NCBI GenBank assembly: GCA_027492255.1
Contig: JAPUFB010000004.1
Coordinates: 1 to 64,000, forward strand
Length of the DNA: 64,000 nt
Direction of reading: 5' to 3'
Source: Candidatus Saccharimonadota bacterium
Lineage (GTDB): Bacteria; Patescibacteriota; Saccharimonadia; Saccharimonadales; Saccharimonadaceae
In this document: piece by piece, positions 1 through 8,167 of the stretch
How the letters are laid out: each line of letters opens with the position of its first letter
How positions within the stretch are numbered: the first letter of the stretch is position 1
The notes under the pieces: generated by a model
Databases searched by the model: none
The model's input: only the letters and a program-made list of their open reading frames with translations
What the model was told of the DNA's origin: nothing
Program-made: the position numbers and the translations under genes

Positions 1-61
1 AACGTCGAAACCCGCACCCCTCAGCGGAGCGTGGGCTCGACGCGAAGAAAATGCGGGGTAA

Positions 62-373
62 TTACCAGTCCAATGGCAGAAATATCAACAACGCGGGTTG
101 AGAGATATCCATCCCACGATATTCAACATTCCATCCATAGGATCCATACAACTCCTGAATTCGACGCCTATATGACTCCCAAATTCGGAAATCATTCTCA
201 AAATATTCCTTAAATAAGTCATATATCTCGTTATCCATGATCTCAACGCGACGATTACTTATTTGAGCAAGGCGAATTTGTTCATTAATGAACTCAATGA
301 CCTTCTGAGGAATAACAAGAGGCGGGGGAGGTGGAGGTTTTGGACCTGGTCTAACTGGTTCAATAAGTGCCAT
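62..373 (-). CDS. hypothetical proline-rich small protein
   Basis: I do not recognise this 103-residue protein. Residues about 9-18 are a proline-rich tract with six consecutive prolines, which would normally call for EF-P during translation. The rest (residues 20-103) is charged and looks soluble, rich in E, I, Y and R, with no signal peptide or membrane segment. The start is supported by a strong Shine-Dalgarno (GGAAGGAG) 7-8 nt upstream. It is transcribed divergently from the ribosomal operon and has its own promoter candidate at 424-452. In start-site style and proline content it resembles the other SD-type accessory genes of the window. The ORF is likely real; its function is unknown. 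Confidence 0.6.
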   Translation of the reverse strand: MALIEPVRPGPKPPPPPPLVIPQKVIEFINEQIRLAQISNRRVEIMDNEIYDLFKEYFENDFRIWESYRRRIQELYGSYGWNVEYRGMDISQPALLIFLPLDW

Positions 374-423
374 AGTAAGGTACTCCTTCCGGGCGAGCGC
401 ACACCATGCACGCTTGTAGCATT

Positions 424-452
424 ACAACAGCACATATAGAAATAGTTATCAA
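424..452 (-). promoter_or_regulatory. candidate sigma70 promoter for the 62-373 gene
   Basis: On the reverse strand TTGATA (447-452) is followed after exactly 17 nt by TGTTGT (424-429). The -35 is good and the -10 is weak. It lies about 50 nt upstream of the start at 373. Confidence 0.35.
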
Positions 453-488
453 TGGTTCGCTATCCCCTATGATTTATGGTCTAGAGTG

Positions 489-517
489 TTGACTTTGGCC
501 TCTGTTTTTGCTACAAT
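489..517 (+). promoter_or_regulatory. sigma70 promoter of the ribosomal-protein superoperon
   Basis: TTGACT (489-494), a 17-nt spacer and TACAAT (512-517) preceded by TGC (extended -10). Transcription should start near 524, giving a leader of about 100 nt before rplC. Confidence 0.8.
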
Positions 518-548
518 TTCAAGGTTACCTATAAGAAATATCAAGTTT

Positions 549-600
549 CTTGGTGCGATGCAAGGTCCCTCATCAGAGGTAGAAACCAGCATCTGCCAAG
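549..600 (+). promoter_or_regulatory. structured 5' leader of rplC, candidate autoregulatory RNA
   Basis: The leader folds by eye into a stacked stem: CTTGG (549-553) with CCAAG (596-600), a small internal loop, GATGC (557-561) with GCATC (589-593), GGT (564-566) with ACC (585-587), and an apical hairpin CCTC (568-571)/GAGG (576-579) with an ATCA loop. It sits between the promoter and the Shine-Dalgarno of rplC, where r-protein autoregulatory leaders occur in other bacteria. A regulatory role is inferred. Confidence 0.5.
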
Positions 601-626
601 AATTTTAAGTGGGAAAGGGATGTCTC

Positions 627-1244
627 ATGAAGACCCTACTCGGTACCAAAGTTGGTATGACCCAGATCCTCAGTGAGAGCGGCGAAGCTATTCCAGTGAC
701 GCTTGTTCAAACTGGCCCTATGACTGTCACTCAGGTCAAGACAGTTGAGACGGATGGCTACAACGCCGTTCAGCTCGGGTATGGAATGGGTAAGAACCTG
801 AGCAATGCCGTTTCCGGCCACGTCAAAAAAGCCGGCATAACACCAAAAGTAATTAAAGAAGTCCGCGTCGATGAAATCGATGGCGAGACGAAAGTCGGCG
901 ACAGCTATGACGTCAGTGTTTTCACTGTCGGCGAAAGCGTCGATGTGACAGGTGTCAGCAAAGGTAAAGGTTTTGCTGGTACGATCAAACGACACAATTA
1001 CAACCGCCAACGCAAAACGCATGGTGGTAAAGGTGATACGCGTAAAGTCGGTTCTATCGGCTCTATGTATCCACAGAAAATTTTTAAGGGCAAAACAATG
1101 GCCGGCCGTATGGGTCACGAACAAGTGACTGTCAAAAATCTGACAGTTGCCTACGTCGATGCTTCAACGGGCGTCATTGGTCTCAAGGGCGCAGTGCCTG
1201 GCCCACGCCGCGGCATTGTCCGTATCAAGGGAGAGGAGAAATAA
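627..1244 (+). CDS. rplC: 50S ribosomal protein L3
   Basis: Ribosomal protein uL3, a 23S-binding early assembly protein near the peptidyl-transferase centre. The protein starts MKTLLGTKVGMTQ, the canonical L3 N-terminus, and carries the conserved GFAGTIKRHN segment and the glycine-rich GSIGSMYPQ loop. I chose ATG 627 rather than the upstream in-frame ATG at 609, because a GGGAAAGGGA Shine-Dalgarno lies just before it and homologues start there. It is the first gene of the superoperon; rpsJ (S10), which usually precedes it, is not present. The stop is followed within 2 nt by rplD. Confidence 0.97.
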   Translation: MKTLLGTKVGMTQILSESGEAIPVTLVQTGPMTVTQVKTVETDGYNAVQLGYGMGKNLSNAVSGHVKKAGITPKVIKEVRVDEIDGETKVGDSYDVSVFTVGESVDVTGVSKGKGFAGTIKRHNYNRQRKTHGGKGDTRKVGSIGSMYPQKIFKGKTMAGRMGHEQVTVKNLTVAYVDASTGVIGLKGAVPGPRRGIVRIKGEEK

Positions 1245-1245
1245 T

Positions 1246-1863
1246 ATGGCCGAAACTAAGACTACTTCAACTCTACCAAAAGACATCTTCGGCGTCGAAG
1301 TCACTAACCACGAACTACTCAAGGTTGCCTATGACAGCTACCTCGCACAATCACGTACGAGTGCTGCAAAAACCAAGCGCCGCGGTGAAGTCAGTGGTGG
1401 TGGTAAAAAACCTTGGAAGCAAAAAGGTACTGGTCGTGCTCGTTTTGGTAGCTCACGCAACCCAATCTGGCGCGGTGGTGGTATCGTCTTTGGTCCACTT
1501 GGCATCGAAAACTATACGAAGAAGATTAGTGTTGGCGCTAAACGAACCGCTCTTCGCCAAGCACTGAGCCTCGCCAACCAGGCTAAGAAGCTCGTTCAAA
1601 TCACTGATGTAACAACAACTGGTAAGACAAAAGATATCGTCAAGCTTGTTGCAGACAATAAACTCGAGAAGAGTCGTCGTATTCTCCTCGTCGTTGCTGA
1701 GAAGACACCCGAACTGCTTCGTGCAACCAATAACCTAGAGGCTGTTGAGCTGATCCGTGCTAATTATCTCTCTGTGTATCATATCTTGAATGCCGACAAA
1801 ATTGTCATCACAAAAGATGCGCTAGCAGTCATTAAAACATGGCTCACAAAGGAGGAGAAATAA
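1246..1863 (+). CDS. rplD: 50S ribosomal protein L4
   Basis: Ribosomal protein uL4, 205 residues. It lines the exit tunnel and in some bacteria represses its own S10 operon. The diagnostic central loop is clear (residues ~45-75: RRGEVSGGGKKPWKQKGTGRA, followed by the GSSRNPIWRGGGIVFGP segment). The start ATG 1246 follows the rplC stop by one base and has AGGAG in the end of rplC; the longer in-frame extension back to 1147 overlaps rplC and is rejected. A normal full-length family member. Confidence 0.97.
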   Translation: MAETKTTSTLPKDIFGVEVTNHELLKVAYDSYLAQSRTSAAKTKRRGEVSGGGKKPWKQKGTGRARFGSSRNPIWRGGGIVFGPLGIENYTKKISVGAKRTALRQALSLANQAKKLVQITDVTTTGKTKDIVKLVADNKLEKSRRILLVVAEKTPELLRATNNLEAVELIRANYLSVYHILNADKIVITKDALAVIKTWLTKEEK

Positions 1864-1864
1864 T

Positions 1865-2167
1865 ATGATTATTACTCCACGCATGAGTGAAAAGGCCTAC
1901 AAGAGTGCTCAGGCCGGAACCTATGTATTTAACGTTCCAAAAGATGCCAGTAAACAACAGATTATCGCTATGGTTGAGGCTGAACACGGTGTCAAAGTTG
2001 TTGATGCACGCATGAGTGTTCACAAGGGCAAGGCAGTTGCAGCTAGCCGTGGTAAGCGCCGCTCACCAGGTATTGCTCATCGAAAAGACACTAAGAAAGC
2101 CTACGTTCGCTTGGCTGATGGTGCCACGCTTGATCTGTTTAACGAAGCGAAAGAGGAGAAGAAGTAA
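1865..2167 (+). CDS. rplW: 50S ribosomal protein L23
   Basis: Ribosomal protein uL23, 100 residues. It sits at the tunnel exit and is the docking site for trigger factor and SRP. It begins MIITPRMSEKAYKSAQAGTYVF, the usual L23 opening (…P.$(S/T)EK), and has the basic loop RGKRRSPGIAHRKDTKKAYV. It is separated from rplD by one base and its stop overlaps the rplB start (TAATG). AAAGGAGG lies at the end of rplD as ribosome-binding site. Confidence 0.96.
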   Translation: MIITPRMSEKAYKSAQAGTYVFNVPKDASKQQIIAMVEAEHGVKVVDARMSVHKGKAVAASRGKRRSPGIAHRKDTKKAYVRLADGATLDLFNEAKEEKK

Positions 2168-3006
2168 TGGCTATTCAGCAGTACAAACCTACGACCAATG
2201 GTCGCCGTGGTATGACGAGCCAAGATTTCTCTGATATTACGACTCGTAAACCAGTCAAGGGCCTCATAAAGATCCGCAAATCGACCGCTGGCCGCAATAA
2301 TCAAGGCCGTATCACTACTCGACATATGGGTGGTGGTGTAAAGAAATTCTACCGACTTGTTAACCATCAGCTCGCTGCTGGAACAGTCGCAATGGTTGAA
2401 GAAATTGAATACGATCCAAACCGTAGTGCTCGTCTTGCACGCGTCAAGGATCAACACGGGCTATTCCACTACATTCTTGCCAATAAAGGCCTGAAGGTAG
2501 GTGACAAAGTCCTGAGTGGTGAAGATGCTGCGGTTGAAACAAGTAACCGCCTGCCACTTAGTAAGATTCCTGTCGGTACTCAAGTCTACGCAATTGAGCT
2601 TCAGCCAGGCAAGGGCGCACAAATGGTACGCTCAGCTGGCACAAAAGCACAGTTAATGGCTAAAGAAGGTGATTACGCTCAACTTAAGATGCCGTCAGGT
2701 GAAGTTCGTCGCGTACGACTTGAATGTATGGCAAGTATCGGTGTTGTCGGAAACGAACAGCATCAGAACGTCAAAATCGGTTCAGCTGGCCGTAAGCGCC
2801 GCATGGGTATTCGTCCAACTGTCCGTGGTGTCGTTATGAATGCCGCAGATCACCCACACGGTGGTGGTGACGGTGGTCGTCACGGTACTGGTAAAGCACC
2901 TCGAACACCTTGGGGACAGCTCACACTTGGATATCGAACTCGAAGGCGTAAAAGTACAAATAATATGATAGTTAAACGTCGCCATGACGCGAAGAGGAGA
3001 GGATAA
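2167..3006 (+). CDS. rplB: 50S ribosomal protein L2
   Basis: Ribosomal protein uL2, 279 residues, needed for subunit association and peptidyl-transferase centre architecture. The conserved C-terminal region is intact: RPTVRGVVMNAADHPHGGGDGG followed by GKAPRTPWG and the basic tail; the invariant His of the HPHGGG segment is present. Start ATG 2167 overlaps the rplW stop by one base, implying translational coupling. Normal length for the family. Confidence 0.97.
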   Translation: MAIQQYKPTTNGRRGMTSQDFSDITTRKPVKGLIKIRKSTAGRNNQGRITTRHMGGGVKKFYRLVNHQLAAGTVAMVEEIEYDPNRSARLARVKDQHGLFHYILANKGLKVGDKVLSGEDAAVETSNRLPLSKIPVGTQVYAIELQPGKGAQMVRSAGTKAQLMAKEGDYAQLKMPSGEVRRVRLECMASIGVVGNEQHQNVKIGSAGRKRRMGIRPTVRGVVMNAADHPHGGGDGGRHGTGKAPRTPWGQLTLGYRTRRRKSTNNMIVKRRHDAKRRG

Positions 3007-3009
3007 GCT

Positions 3010-3276
3010 ATGAGTCGTTCACTCAAAAAAGGTCCTTTCGTTGACTTCAAGCTCGCTCGCAAAGTGGCGAACTTAGGGGCTGACGATCGAACCGTTATCA
3101 AGACGTGGGCGCGTGCTAGCACGATTACACCAGAGATGGTAGGTCGTACGATCGCCGTTCACAACGGCCGCATGCATGTGCCTGTATACGTGTCGGAAAA
3201 TATGGTCGGCCACAAACTCGGTGAGTTTAGCCCGACCCGTAAGTTCCGCAAACACGGTGGAAAGGATAAGAAATAG
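3010..3276 (+). CDS. rpsS: 30S ribosomal protein S19
   Basis: Ribosomal protein uS19, 88 residues, in the head of the small subunit, contacting S13 and A-site tRNA. It opens [12 protein letters not shown], the family signature, and ends in the typical [18 protein letters not shown] tail. It starts 3 nt after the rplB stop with GAGAGGA as Shine-Dalgarno. Full length, nothing unusual. Confidence 0.97.
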   Translation: MSRSLKKGPFVDFKLARKVANLGADDRTVIKTWARASTITPEMVGRTIAVHNGRMHVPVYVSENMVGHKLGEFSPTRKFRKHGGKDKK

Positions 3277-3277
3277 T

Positions 3278-3667
3278 ATGGCTACTAAATCTACCAAAGC
3301 GGTTGTCAACGGCCTTCAGCTTGCACCACGTAAGGTGAGTCTCGTTGCAAGTCTCGTCCGTGGCCGCTCAGTTGCTGACGCGCTTGTTATTCTTCAATAC
3401 ACCCCAAAGCGCGCCGCATTACCACTTTCAAAGCTCATCGCTAGCGCAAAAGCAAACGCTATCAAAACACATGGCATCCAAGAGAAAGATCTTGTGATTG
3501 AGACATTGAGTGTTACCGCAGGTACGCGCCTTAAGCGATACCGTCCAGCGTCTCATGGCCGCGCAATGCCGTTCCAGAGGAAGACATCAAATATCCTCGT
3601 TGTTGTTACTGGTGAAGAAAAACCTAAGAAGGTTGCTAAACCTGTAGAAAAGAAGGAGACAAAGTAA
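3278..3667 (+). CDS. rplV: 50S ribosomal protein L22
   Basis: Ribosomal protein uL22, 129 residues, whose beta-hairpin lines the exit tunnel. The N-terminal LAPRKVSLVASLVRG and the C-terminal hairpin (KRYRPASHGRAMPFQRKTSN) are typical, with a short lysine-rich tail beyond the family core. I start it at ATG 3278, one base after the rpsS stop; the longer in-frame version from 3176 overlaps rpsS. The stop overlaps the rpsC start. Confidence 0.96.
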   Translation: MATKSTKAVVNGLQLAPRKVSLVASLVRGRSVADALVILQYTPKRAALPLSKLIASAKANAIKTHGIQEKDLVIETLSVTAGTRLKRYRPASHGRAMPFQRKTSNILVVVTGEEKPKKVAKPVEKKETK

Positions 3668-4305
3668 TGGGTCAAAAAGTTAACCCAATTAGCATGCGTC
3701 TTCAGGTCCAGAAGAACTGGCGTTCTCGCTGGTTTGCAACCGGACGTGAATACGTTCAATGGCTACACGAAGACATCACTGTCCGTAAAGCGATTGAAAA
3801 GCGTTTCGAGACACGTGCTGTTATTAATCAGATTGAGATCGAGCGCTCGGCTAATCTCTGTACTATCAATATCTTTACCAGCAAAGCCGGTGTTGTCATC
3901 GGGCGTGCCGGTGTTGGTGTTCAGGAGCTTAAAGCTGATATCGAAAAGATTGTCGGCATGCCAGTTCGTCTCAATATTGAAGAAGTTAAGCGTCCAGAAC
4001 TCGCTGCAAAGCTTGTTGCTGAAAATATCGCCCGCCAGATGGAACGACGTATTAATTTCCGCCGTGCTACCAAGATGGCAGCAGAAAACACTATGAACGC
4101 TGGCGCTAAAGGTATTCGTATCGAAGTAGCTGGTCGTTTAAATGGTGCTGAGATGAGCCGCCGCGAAAAGATCATTAAGGGCTCTGTTCCCCTTCACACA
4201 CTCCGTGCTGACATCGATTACAGTGGTGCTCGCGCACAACTACCTGGTGCTGGTATCGTTGGCGTGAAAGTTTGGATCTATAAAGGCGAAAGGAGCGATC
4301 GATAA
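3667..4305 (+). CDS. rpsC: 30S ribosomal protein S3
   Basis: Ribosomal protein uS3, 212 residues, part of the mRNA entry channel. It begins [12 protein letters not shown], has the type II KH domain (residues ~60-110, [17 protein letters not shown] containing the GxxG-type loop) and the C-terminal [14 protein letters not shown] region. Start ATG 3667 overlaps the rplV stop (TAATG). Normal length. Confidence 0.97.
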   Translation: MGQKVNPISMRLQVQKNWRSRWFATGREYVQWLHEDITVRKAIEKRFETRAVINQIEIERSANLCTINIFTSKAGVVIGRAGVGVQELKADIEKIVGMPVRLNIEEVKRPELAAKLVAENIARQMERRINFRRATKMAAENTMNAGAKGIRIEVAGRLNGAEMSRREKIIKGSVPLHTLRADIDYSGARAQLPGAGIVGVKVWIYKGERSDR

Positions 4306-4718
4306 TGCTTCTTCCTAAGAAAACCAAGTTCCGCAAAGTCCGTAAGGGCAAGAACGAAGGTGTTGCAACTCGCTCAAATTACATTGCATATGGCGACTTC
4401 GGCCTCCAGAGCATTACAAATGAGCGCATCACCAGCCGCCAAATCGAGTCAGCCCGCCAGGCAATGACTCGCTACATCAAGCGCGGTGGTAAGATTTGGA
4501 TTCGTATTTTTCCCCACACGCCAGTCACCCGTAAGCCACTCGACGTAAAGATGGGTAGTGGTAAAGGCAACCCAGAATTCTTCGTTGCCAAGGTAAAGAC
4601 TGGTACTGTGATGTTTGAGATGAAAGGTGTTACTGAAGATATCGCTCGTGAGGCAATGCGTCTTGCTGGTAATAAGCTTCCAGTCCGCACCCGATTTATA
4701 AAGAAAGAGGAGGCATAA
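4305..4718 (+). CDS. rplP: 50S ribosomal protein L16
   Basis: Ribosomal protein uL16, 137 residues, which helps organise the A-site tRNA and 5S rRNA. Recognisable features are [15 protein letters not shown] at the start, the [22 protein letters not shown] segment and the [18 protein letters not shown] loop that approaches the peptidyl-transferase centre. Start overlaps the rpsC stop by one base. Full length. Confidence 0.97.
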   Translation: MLLPKKTKFRKVRKGKNEGVATRSNYIAYGDFGLQSITNERITSRQIESARQAMTRYIKRGGKIWIRIFPHTPVTRKPLDVKMGSGKGNPEFFVAKVKTGTVMFEMKGVTEDIAREAMRLAGNKLPVRTRFIKKEEA

Positions 4719-4719
4719 T

Positions 4720-4968
4720 ATGGCCGATAACAAGAAAGCCACCTCAAAGAAAGTTGTCACCAAAAAGGCTGTCGTCGCTACGACTGAGGCCGAGATGCAA
4801 AAAGAGTTACAAAAGCAGCGCCAGGATTTGGCAGATGCTCGTCGCTCACTTGCTCGTGGTGAGCTCGTTAACCCGCGCGTCATTGGCGAAACTCGAAAAG
4901 AGATTGCTCGTCTTATGACTCGCATGAACGCAAAGTCAGCAACGTCTACAAAGAAGGAGGACGCATAA
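4720..4968 (+). CDS. rpmC: 50S ribosomal protein L29
   Basis: Ribosomal protein uL29, 82 residues, located at the tunnel exit beside L23. The core (residues ~22-70: EAEMQKELQKQRQDLADAR and NPRVIGETRKEIARLMT) matches the two-helix fold. It carries an N-terminal lysine-rich extension of about 20 residues, longer than the usual 60-70 aa protein. It starts 1 nt after rplP with AGAGGAGG as Shine-Dalgarno, and rpsQ begins directly after its stop. Confidence 0.93.
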   Translation: MADNKKATSKKVVTKKAVVATTEAEMQKELQKQRQDLADARRSLARGELVNPRVIGETRKEIARLMTRMNAKSATSTKKEDA

Positions 4969-5283
4969 ATGGCTAAGAAAGTAACCGGTATCGTAACAAG
5001 CGACGTTCAGGATAAAACCATCGTCGTGACTGTCACGCGCCGTGAGACACACCCTGTCTACGGCAAACAATATACTGTCAGCCGTAAATTTACCGCTCAT
5101 GATGAAAAGAATGAAGCGAAAAAAGGCGACCGTGTTGAAATTAGTGAAACTCGACCAATCTCAAAGAACAAGAGCTGGAAACTCGACGCTATTGTCGAAA
5201 CCGGCCACTCAGAAGTTGAGATCAAGAATGTGCTCGACGAGCTAGAGCCTGCAAAGGCTGAAGCAGACAAGGAGAGCAAATAA
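4969..5283 (+). CDS. rpsQ: 30S ribosomal protein S17
   Basis: Ribosomal protein uS17, 104 residues, an OB-fold primary 16S rRNA binder. The signature [20 protein letters not shown] and the C-terminal [20 protein letters not shown] are present. The last ~20 residues are an acidic tail beyond the usual ~85-residue core. The start abuts the rpmC stop; AGGAGG precedes it. Confidence 0.96.
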   Translation: MAKKVTGIVTSDVQDKTIVVTVTRRETHPVYGKQYTVSRKFTAHDEKNEAKKGDRVEISETRPISKNKSWKLDAIVETGHSEVEIKNVLDELEPAKAEADKESK

Positions 5284-5651
5284 TGATCCAACAAGAGTCA
5301 CGACTATCCGTCGCCGATAACAGTGGAGCAAAGAATATTCTTTGTATCCGTGTTCTTGGCGGGACGCGTCGTCGTTACGCTCGTGTCGGTGATATCATCG
5401 TCGCGACCGTCAAAGACGCGAACCCAAGTGGTACAGTCAAGAAAAAATCAGTTGTGAAGGCAGTTATTGTCCGTACATCTGATAAGATTCGTCGCAAAGA
5501 CGGTTCTACTATTCGTTTTGATGAAAACGCTGCCGTTATCATCGGTGATGACAAAACGCCACGCGCGACTCGTGTCTTTGGCCCAGTGCCACGCGAACTG
5601 CGCGATCTAGGCTATGCAAAAATCGTTAGCCTTGCGCCGGAGGTACTCTAA
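5283..5651 (+). CDS. rplN: 50S ribosomal protein L14
   Basis: Ribosomal protein uL14, 122 residues, at the subunit interface (bridge B8). It begins [17 protein letters not shown] and contains the conserved [13 protein letters not shown] and [19 protein letters not shown] segments, ending [13 protein letters not shown]. The start overlaps the rpsQ stop by one base. Canonical length. Confidence 0.97.
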   Translation: MIQQESRLSVADNSGAKNILCIRVLGGTRRRYARVGDIIVATVKDANPSGTVKKKSVVKAVIVRTSDKIRRKDGSTIRFDENAAVIIGDDKTPRATRVFGPVPRELRDLGYAKIVSLAPEVL

Positions 5652-5652
5652 T

Positions 5653-5973
5653 ATGAATACTCTTCGCATCAAGAAAAATGATCTCGTAAAGATCATCGCG
5701 GGCAGCCACAAAGGTAAGACTGGCAAGGTTGAGCGTATTAGCAGCCGTGATGGCGTCGTCTATATCGAAAAGATTGGGATGATTAAGCGACACGTTAAAC
5801 CAAGCCAAGTCAACCCACGTGGTGGCACCAAAGAAATCCACAAAGGTTTTCCTGTCAGCAACGTCGTACTTATCGTTGACGAAGCCAAGGGAACAACCAG
5901 CCGCGTCGCTTACAAAGTGACAGCCACCGGCAAGACCCGTGTTGCGAAAGCAACCAAGAAGGAGGTCAAGTAA
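5653..5973 (+). CDS. rplX: 50S ribosomal protein L24
   Basis: Ribosomal protein uL24, 106 residues, an assembly initiator with a KOW domain (residues ~8-35: NDLVKIIAGSHKGKTGKVERI). The middle NPRGGTKEIHKGFPVSNV is typical of the family. I start it at ATG 5653, one base after rplN and preceded by GGAGGTACTC; the in-frame extension to 5614 overlaps rplN. Short lysine-rich tail. Confidence 0.96.
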   Translation: MNTLRIKKNDLVKIIAGSHKGKTGKVERISSRDGVVYIEKIGMIKRHVKPSQVNPRGGTKEIHKGFPVSNVVLIVDEAKGTTSRVAYKVTATGKTRVAKATKKEVK

Positions 5974-5974
5974 T

Positions 5975-6547
5975 ATGGCAACTAAACCTTACGAACCACG
6001 TCTTAAAACACTTTATAAGGGTACGATCGTTAAAGCGCTTGAGAAAGAACTTGAACTTACAAACGTACACCAGGTGCCAAAGCTCGAAAAAATCGTTGTG
6101 AGTGTCGGTATCGGCAAACACAAAGACGACAAACACTTCCATGAAGCTGTTGTAACAACTTTGCGCAAAATCACTGGCCAACAACCGGTTGATCGTATGG
6201 CGAAGAAATCAATCGCCACGTTTAAAATCCGTAAGGGTCTTAACCGAGTTGGCGTCAGTGTTACGCTTCGAGGTGCTCATATGTATGAGTTTCTTGATCG
6301 CCTCATCAGTGTTGCACTTCCACGTGTTCGTGACTTCCACGGTGTTGGCGCTAAAGGATTTGACCGTTCAGGTAACTATAATCTTGGTATTGTTGAACAG
6401 TCCGTCTTTCCAGAACTTAACTTTGAAGACACGCAGACACTGCATGGCTTACAGATTACCTTTGTGATAGCCAATGAACACAAAGGACATTCCCGTGCAT
6501 TACTAGAAAAATTTGGGTTACCTTTTGAAAAGGAAGGAGGTCGCTAA
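5975..6547 (+). CDS. rplE: 50S ribosomal protein L5
   Basis: Ribosomal protein uL5, 190 residues, binds 5S rRNA and contacts P-site tRNA. Typical segments: [14 protein letters not shown], the [21 protein letters not shown] loop, [18 protein letters not shown], and C-terminal [12 protein letters not shown] 5975 follows rplX by one base with AAGGAGG upstream; the extension to 5939 overlaps rplX. Slightly longer C-terminus than the usual ~180 aa. Confidence 0.97.
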   Translation: MATKPYEPRLKTLYKGTIVKALEKELELTNVHQVPKLEKIVVSVGIGKHKDDKHFHEAVVTTLRKITGQQPVDRMAKKSIATFKIRKGLNRVGVSVTLRGAHMYEFLDRLISVALPRVRDFHGVGAKGFDRSGNYNLGIVEQSVFPELNFEDTQTLHGLQITFVIANEHKGHSRALLEKFGLPFEKEGGR

Positions 6548-6548
6548 T

Positions 6549-6818
6549 ATGGCAAAAAAATCAATGGTTGTTAAAGACGCACGTCGTCAACGCATGATCA
6601 CAAAATTCGCTGCAAAGCGTGCTGAGCTGAAAGCTACGGGTGACCTCGAAGGCCTCCAAAAGCTTCCAAAGAACAGTAGTCCGTCACGCTGGAAAAATCG
6701 CTGCTCTGAGTCAGGTCGACCTCACGCCTACATGCGTAAATTCGGTCTCAATCGTATCGAATTCCGTGAAAAGGCAAGCAAGGGAGAGATCCCTGGTGTA
6801 ACGAAAGCGAGTTGGTAA
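6549..6818 (+). CDS. rpsN: 30S ribosomal protein S14, zinc-independent (C-) form
   Basis: Ribosomal protein uS14, 89 residues, in the 30S head. This is the long form without the CxxC…CxxC zinc knuckle: the corresponding stretch reads [21 protein letters not shown] with a single Cys. The [13 protein letters not shown] segment is diagnostic. Start ATG 6549 is one base after rplE, preceded by AAGGAGG. Together with L33, L36 and S4 it points to a ribosome with little zinc content. Confidence 0.95.
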   Translation: MAKKSMVVKDARRQRMITKFAAKRAELKATGDLEGLQKLPKNSSPSRWKNRCSESGRPHAYMRKFGLNRIEFREKASKGEIPGVTKASW

Positions 6819-6827
6819 GGAAATATT

Positions 6828-7229
6828 ATGGCATTACAATCTACAGATCCAATAGCAGATATGCTGACCCGCGTACGTAACGCTGCAGCAGTTGGTAAAA
6901 ATGAAGTCCGCATGCCGCATAGTAAACTGAAGGCAACTGTTGCCGCACAGTTAAAAAAAGCTGGCTACATAAGCGAAGTGAAGGTTGAAAAAGCAACTCC
7001 TCGTGACGAGATGATTATTACCATCTTCGAAACAGGTAAAAACGCTGTTTTCACCGAAATTGAGCGCGTGAGCAAGCCTGGCCGCCGTGTCTACGCTGGT
7101 GCAGCTGAGATTCCAAAGATCAAACAAGGCCGCGGTATTGTGCTCATCAGCACCTCAAAAGGCGTGATGACCGGTAGTGAAGCTATCAAGCAAAAACTTG
7201 GTGGTGAGTTGCTACTGAAGGTGTATTAG
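6828..7229 (+). CDS. rpsH: 30S ribosomal protein S8
   Basis: Ribosomal protein uS8, 133 residues, a primary 16S binder and, in E. coli, the translational repressor of the spc operon. N-terminal DPIADMLTRVRNA and C-terminal GRGIVLISTSKGVMTGSEA (the STSxG motif) are diagnostic. It starts 9 nt after rpsN with AAGGAAAT as ribosome-binding site. A 40-nt gap follows before rplF, the widest in this part of the operon. Confidence 0.97.
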   Translation: MALQSTDPIADMLTRVRNAAAVGKNEVRMPHSKLKATVAAQLKKAGYISEVKVEKATPRDEMIITIFETGKNAVFTEIERVSKPGRRVYAGAAEIPKIKQGRGIVLISTSKGVMTGSEAIKQKLGGELLLKVY

Positions 7230-7269
7230 GTTAGAAAACGTATAAATTTGAGTAATGAAAGGTAAAGAT

Positions 7270-7809
7270 ATGAGTCTGAGTCGAATCGGAAAACTACCCA
7301 TCGAGATTCCATCCGGTGTGACAATCACGGTTGATTCTGGCGATGTGACCGTTAAAGGTCCAAAAGGTGAACTTAAGCAGTTCATCACGCCAGCCGTCAC
7401 CGTTAAAGTCGAGGATGGCGTTCTCACAGTCTCGCCAAAAGACGAGAGCAAGGTCGCACGTAGCCAACATGGCCTCATGCGTACCCTTATTAACAATATG
7501 GTTACAGGTGTTACGAAAGGCTTCGAAAAGAAGCTCGAAGTAAACGGTGTTGGCTTCCGCGTCAATGGTGGTGGTCAGAACCTTGAAATGTCACTCGGCT
7601 TTTCACACCCTGTGAAATACAGCGCTCCAGAAGGTGTTAATCTCCTGGTTGAGAAGATGAGTATTACTGTCAGCGGTATCAACAAGCAACAGGTTGGTCA
7701 GGTTGCTGCTGAAATCCGTTCACTTAAGAAACCTGAACCATACAAGGGTAAAGGTATTAAATATGCTGACGAAGTTATTATTCGTAAAGCAGGAAAGACG
7801 GGTAAATAG
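7270..7809 (+). CDS. rplF: 50S ribosomal protein L6
   Basis: Ribosomal protein uL6, 179 residues, near the sarcin-ricin loop. It opens MSLSRIGKLPIEIPSGV, contains two repeated alpha/beta domains, and ends with the typical KKPEPYKGKGIKY segment. I start it at ATG 7270 (AAAGGTAA upstream) rather than the in-frame ATG 7255, since homologues begin with M(S)RIGK. Full length. Confidence 0.97.
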   Translation: MSLSRIGKLPIEIPSGVTITVDSGDVTVKGPKGELKQFITPAVTVKVEDGVLTVSPKDESKVARSQHGLMRTLINNMVTGVTKGFEKKLEVNGVGFRVNGGGQNLEMSLGFSHPVKYSAPEGVNLLVEKMSITVSGINKQQVGQVAAEIRSLKKPEPYKGKGIKYADEVIIRKAGKTGK

Positions 7810-7812
7810 TAT

Positions 7813-8166
7813 ATGGCAAATCTCGCTACTAAACTACTTGGCCGAACGCTTCGTAAAGGCCGCGTTCGTTCTCGTGTCAGCGGTACGGCTGAACGCCCAC
7901 GTCTGACTGTGACAATTTCAAACATGCATGTCTCTGCTCAACTTATCGATGACGTTGCGGGCAATACACTTGCTGCTGCGACTACAGTCGGCAAGAAAGC
8001 AACCGGCACAATGACCGAACGAGCCGCAATTGTCGGTACGGAAATTGCAAAAAAAGCTAAAAAGGCAAAGATAACGACGGTCGTATTTGACCGCAACGGT
8101 CGTCAGTACGCCGGACGCCTCAGCGCGCTCGCCGATGCTGCACGCAAGGAAGGACTGGAGTTCTAA
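7813..8166 (+). CDS. rplR: 50S ribosomal protein L18
   Basis: Ribosomal protein uL18, 117 residues, binds 5S rRNA. Features: RVRSRVSGTAERPRLTVTISN near the N-terminus, VFDRNGRQYAGRLSALADAARKEGLEF at the C-terminus, both typical. It starts 3 nt after rplF. One base separates its stop from rpsE. Confidence 0.96.
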   Translation: MANLATKLLGRTLRKGRVRSRVSGTAERPRLTVTISNMHVSAQLIDDVAGNTLAAATTVGKKATGTMTERAAIVGTEIAKKAKKAKITTVVFDRNGRQYAGRLSALADAARKEGLEF

Positions 8167-8167
8167 T

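Noticed and set aside
1-61. Terminator for the 62-373 gene
   Set aside because: Only a long-loop CCCGCA/TGCGGG pairing is seen; too weak to call.
636-1124. Reverse-strand ORF inside rplC, and similar antisense ORFs in the ribosomal operon
   Set aside because: They mirror the codon structure of well-identified ribosomal genes, lack start signals and show no family features.
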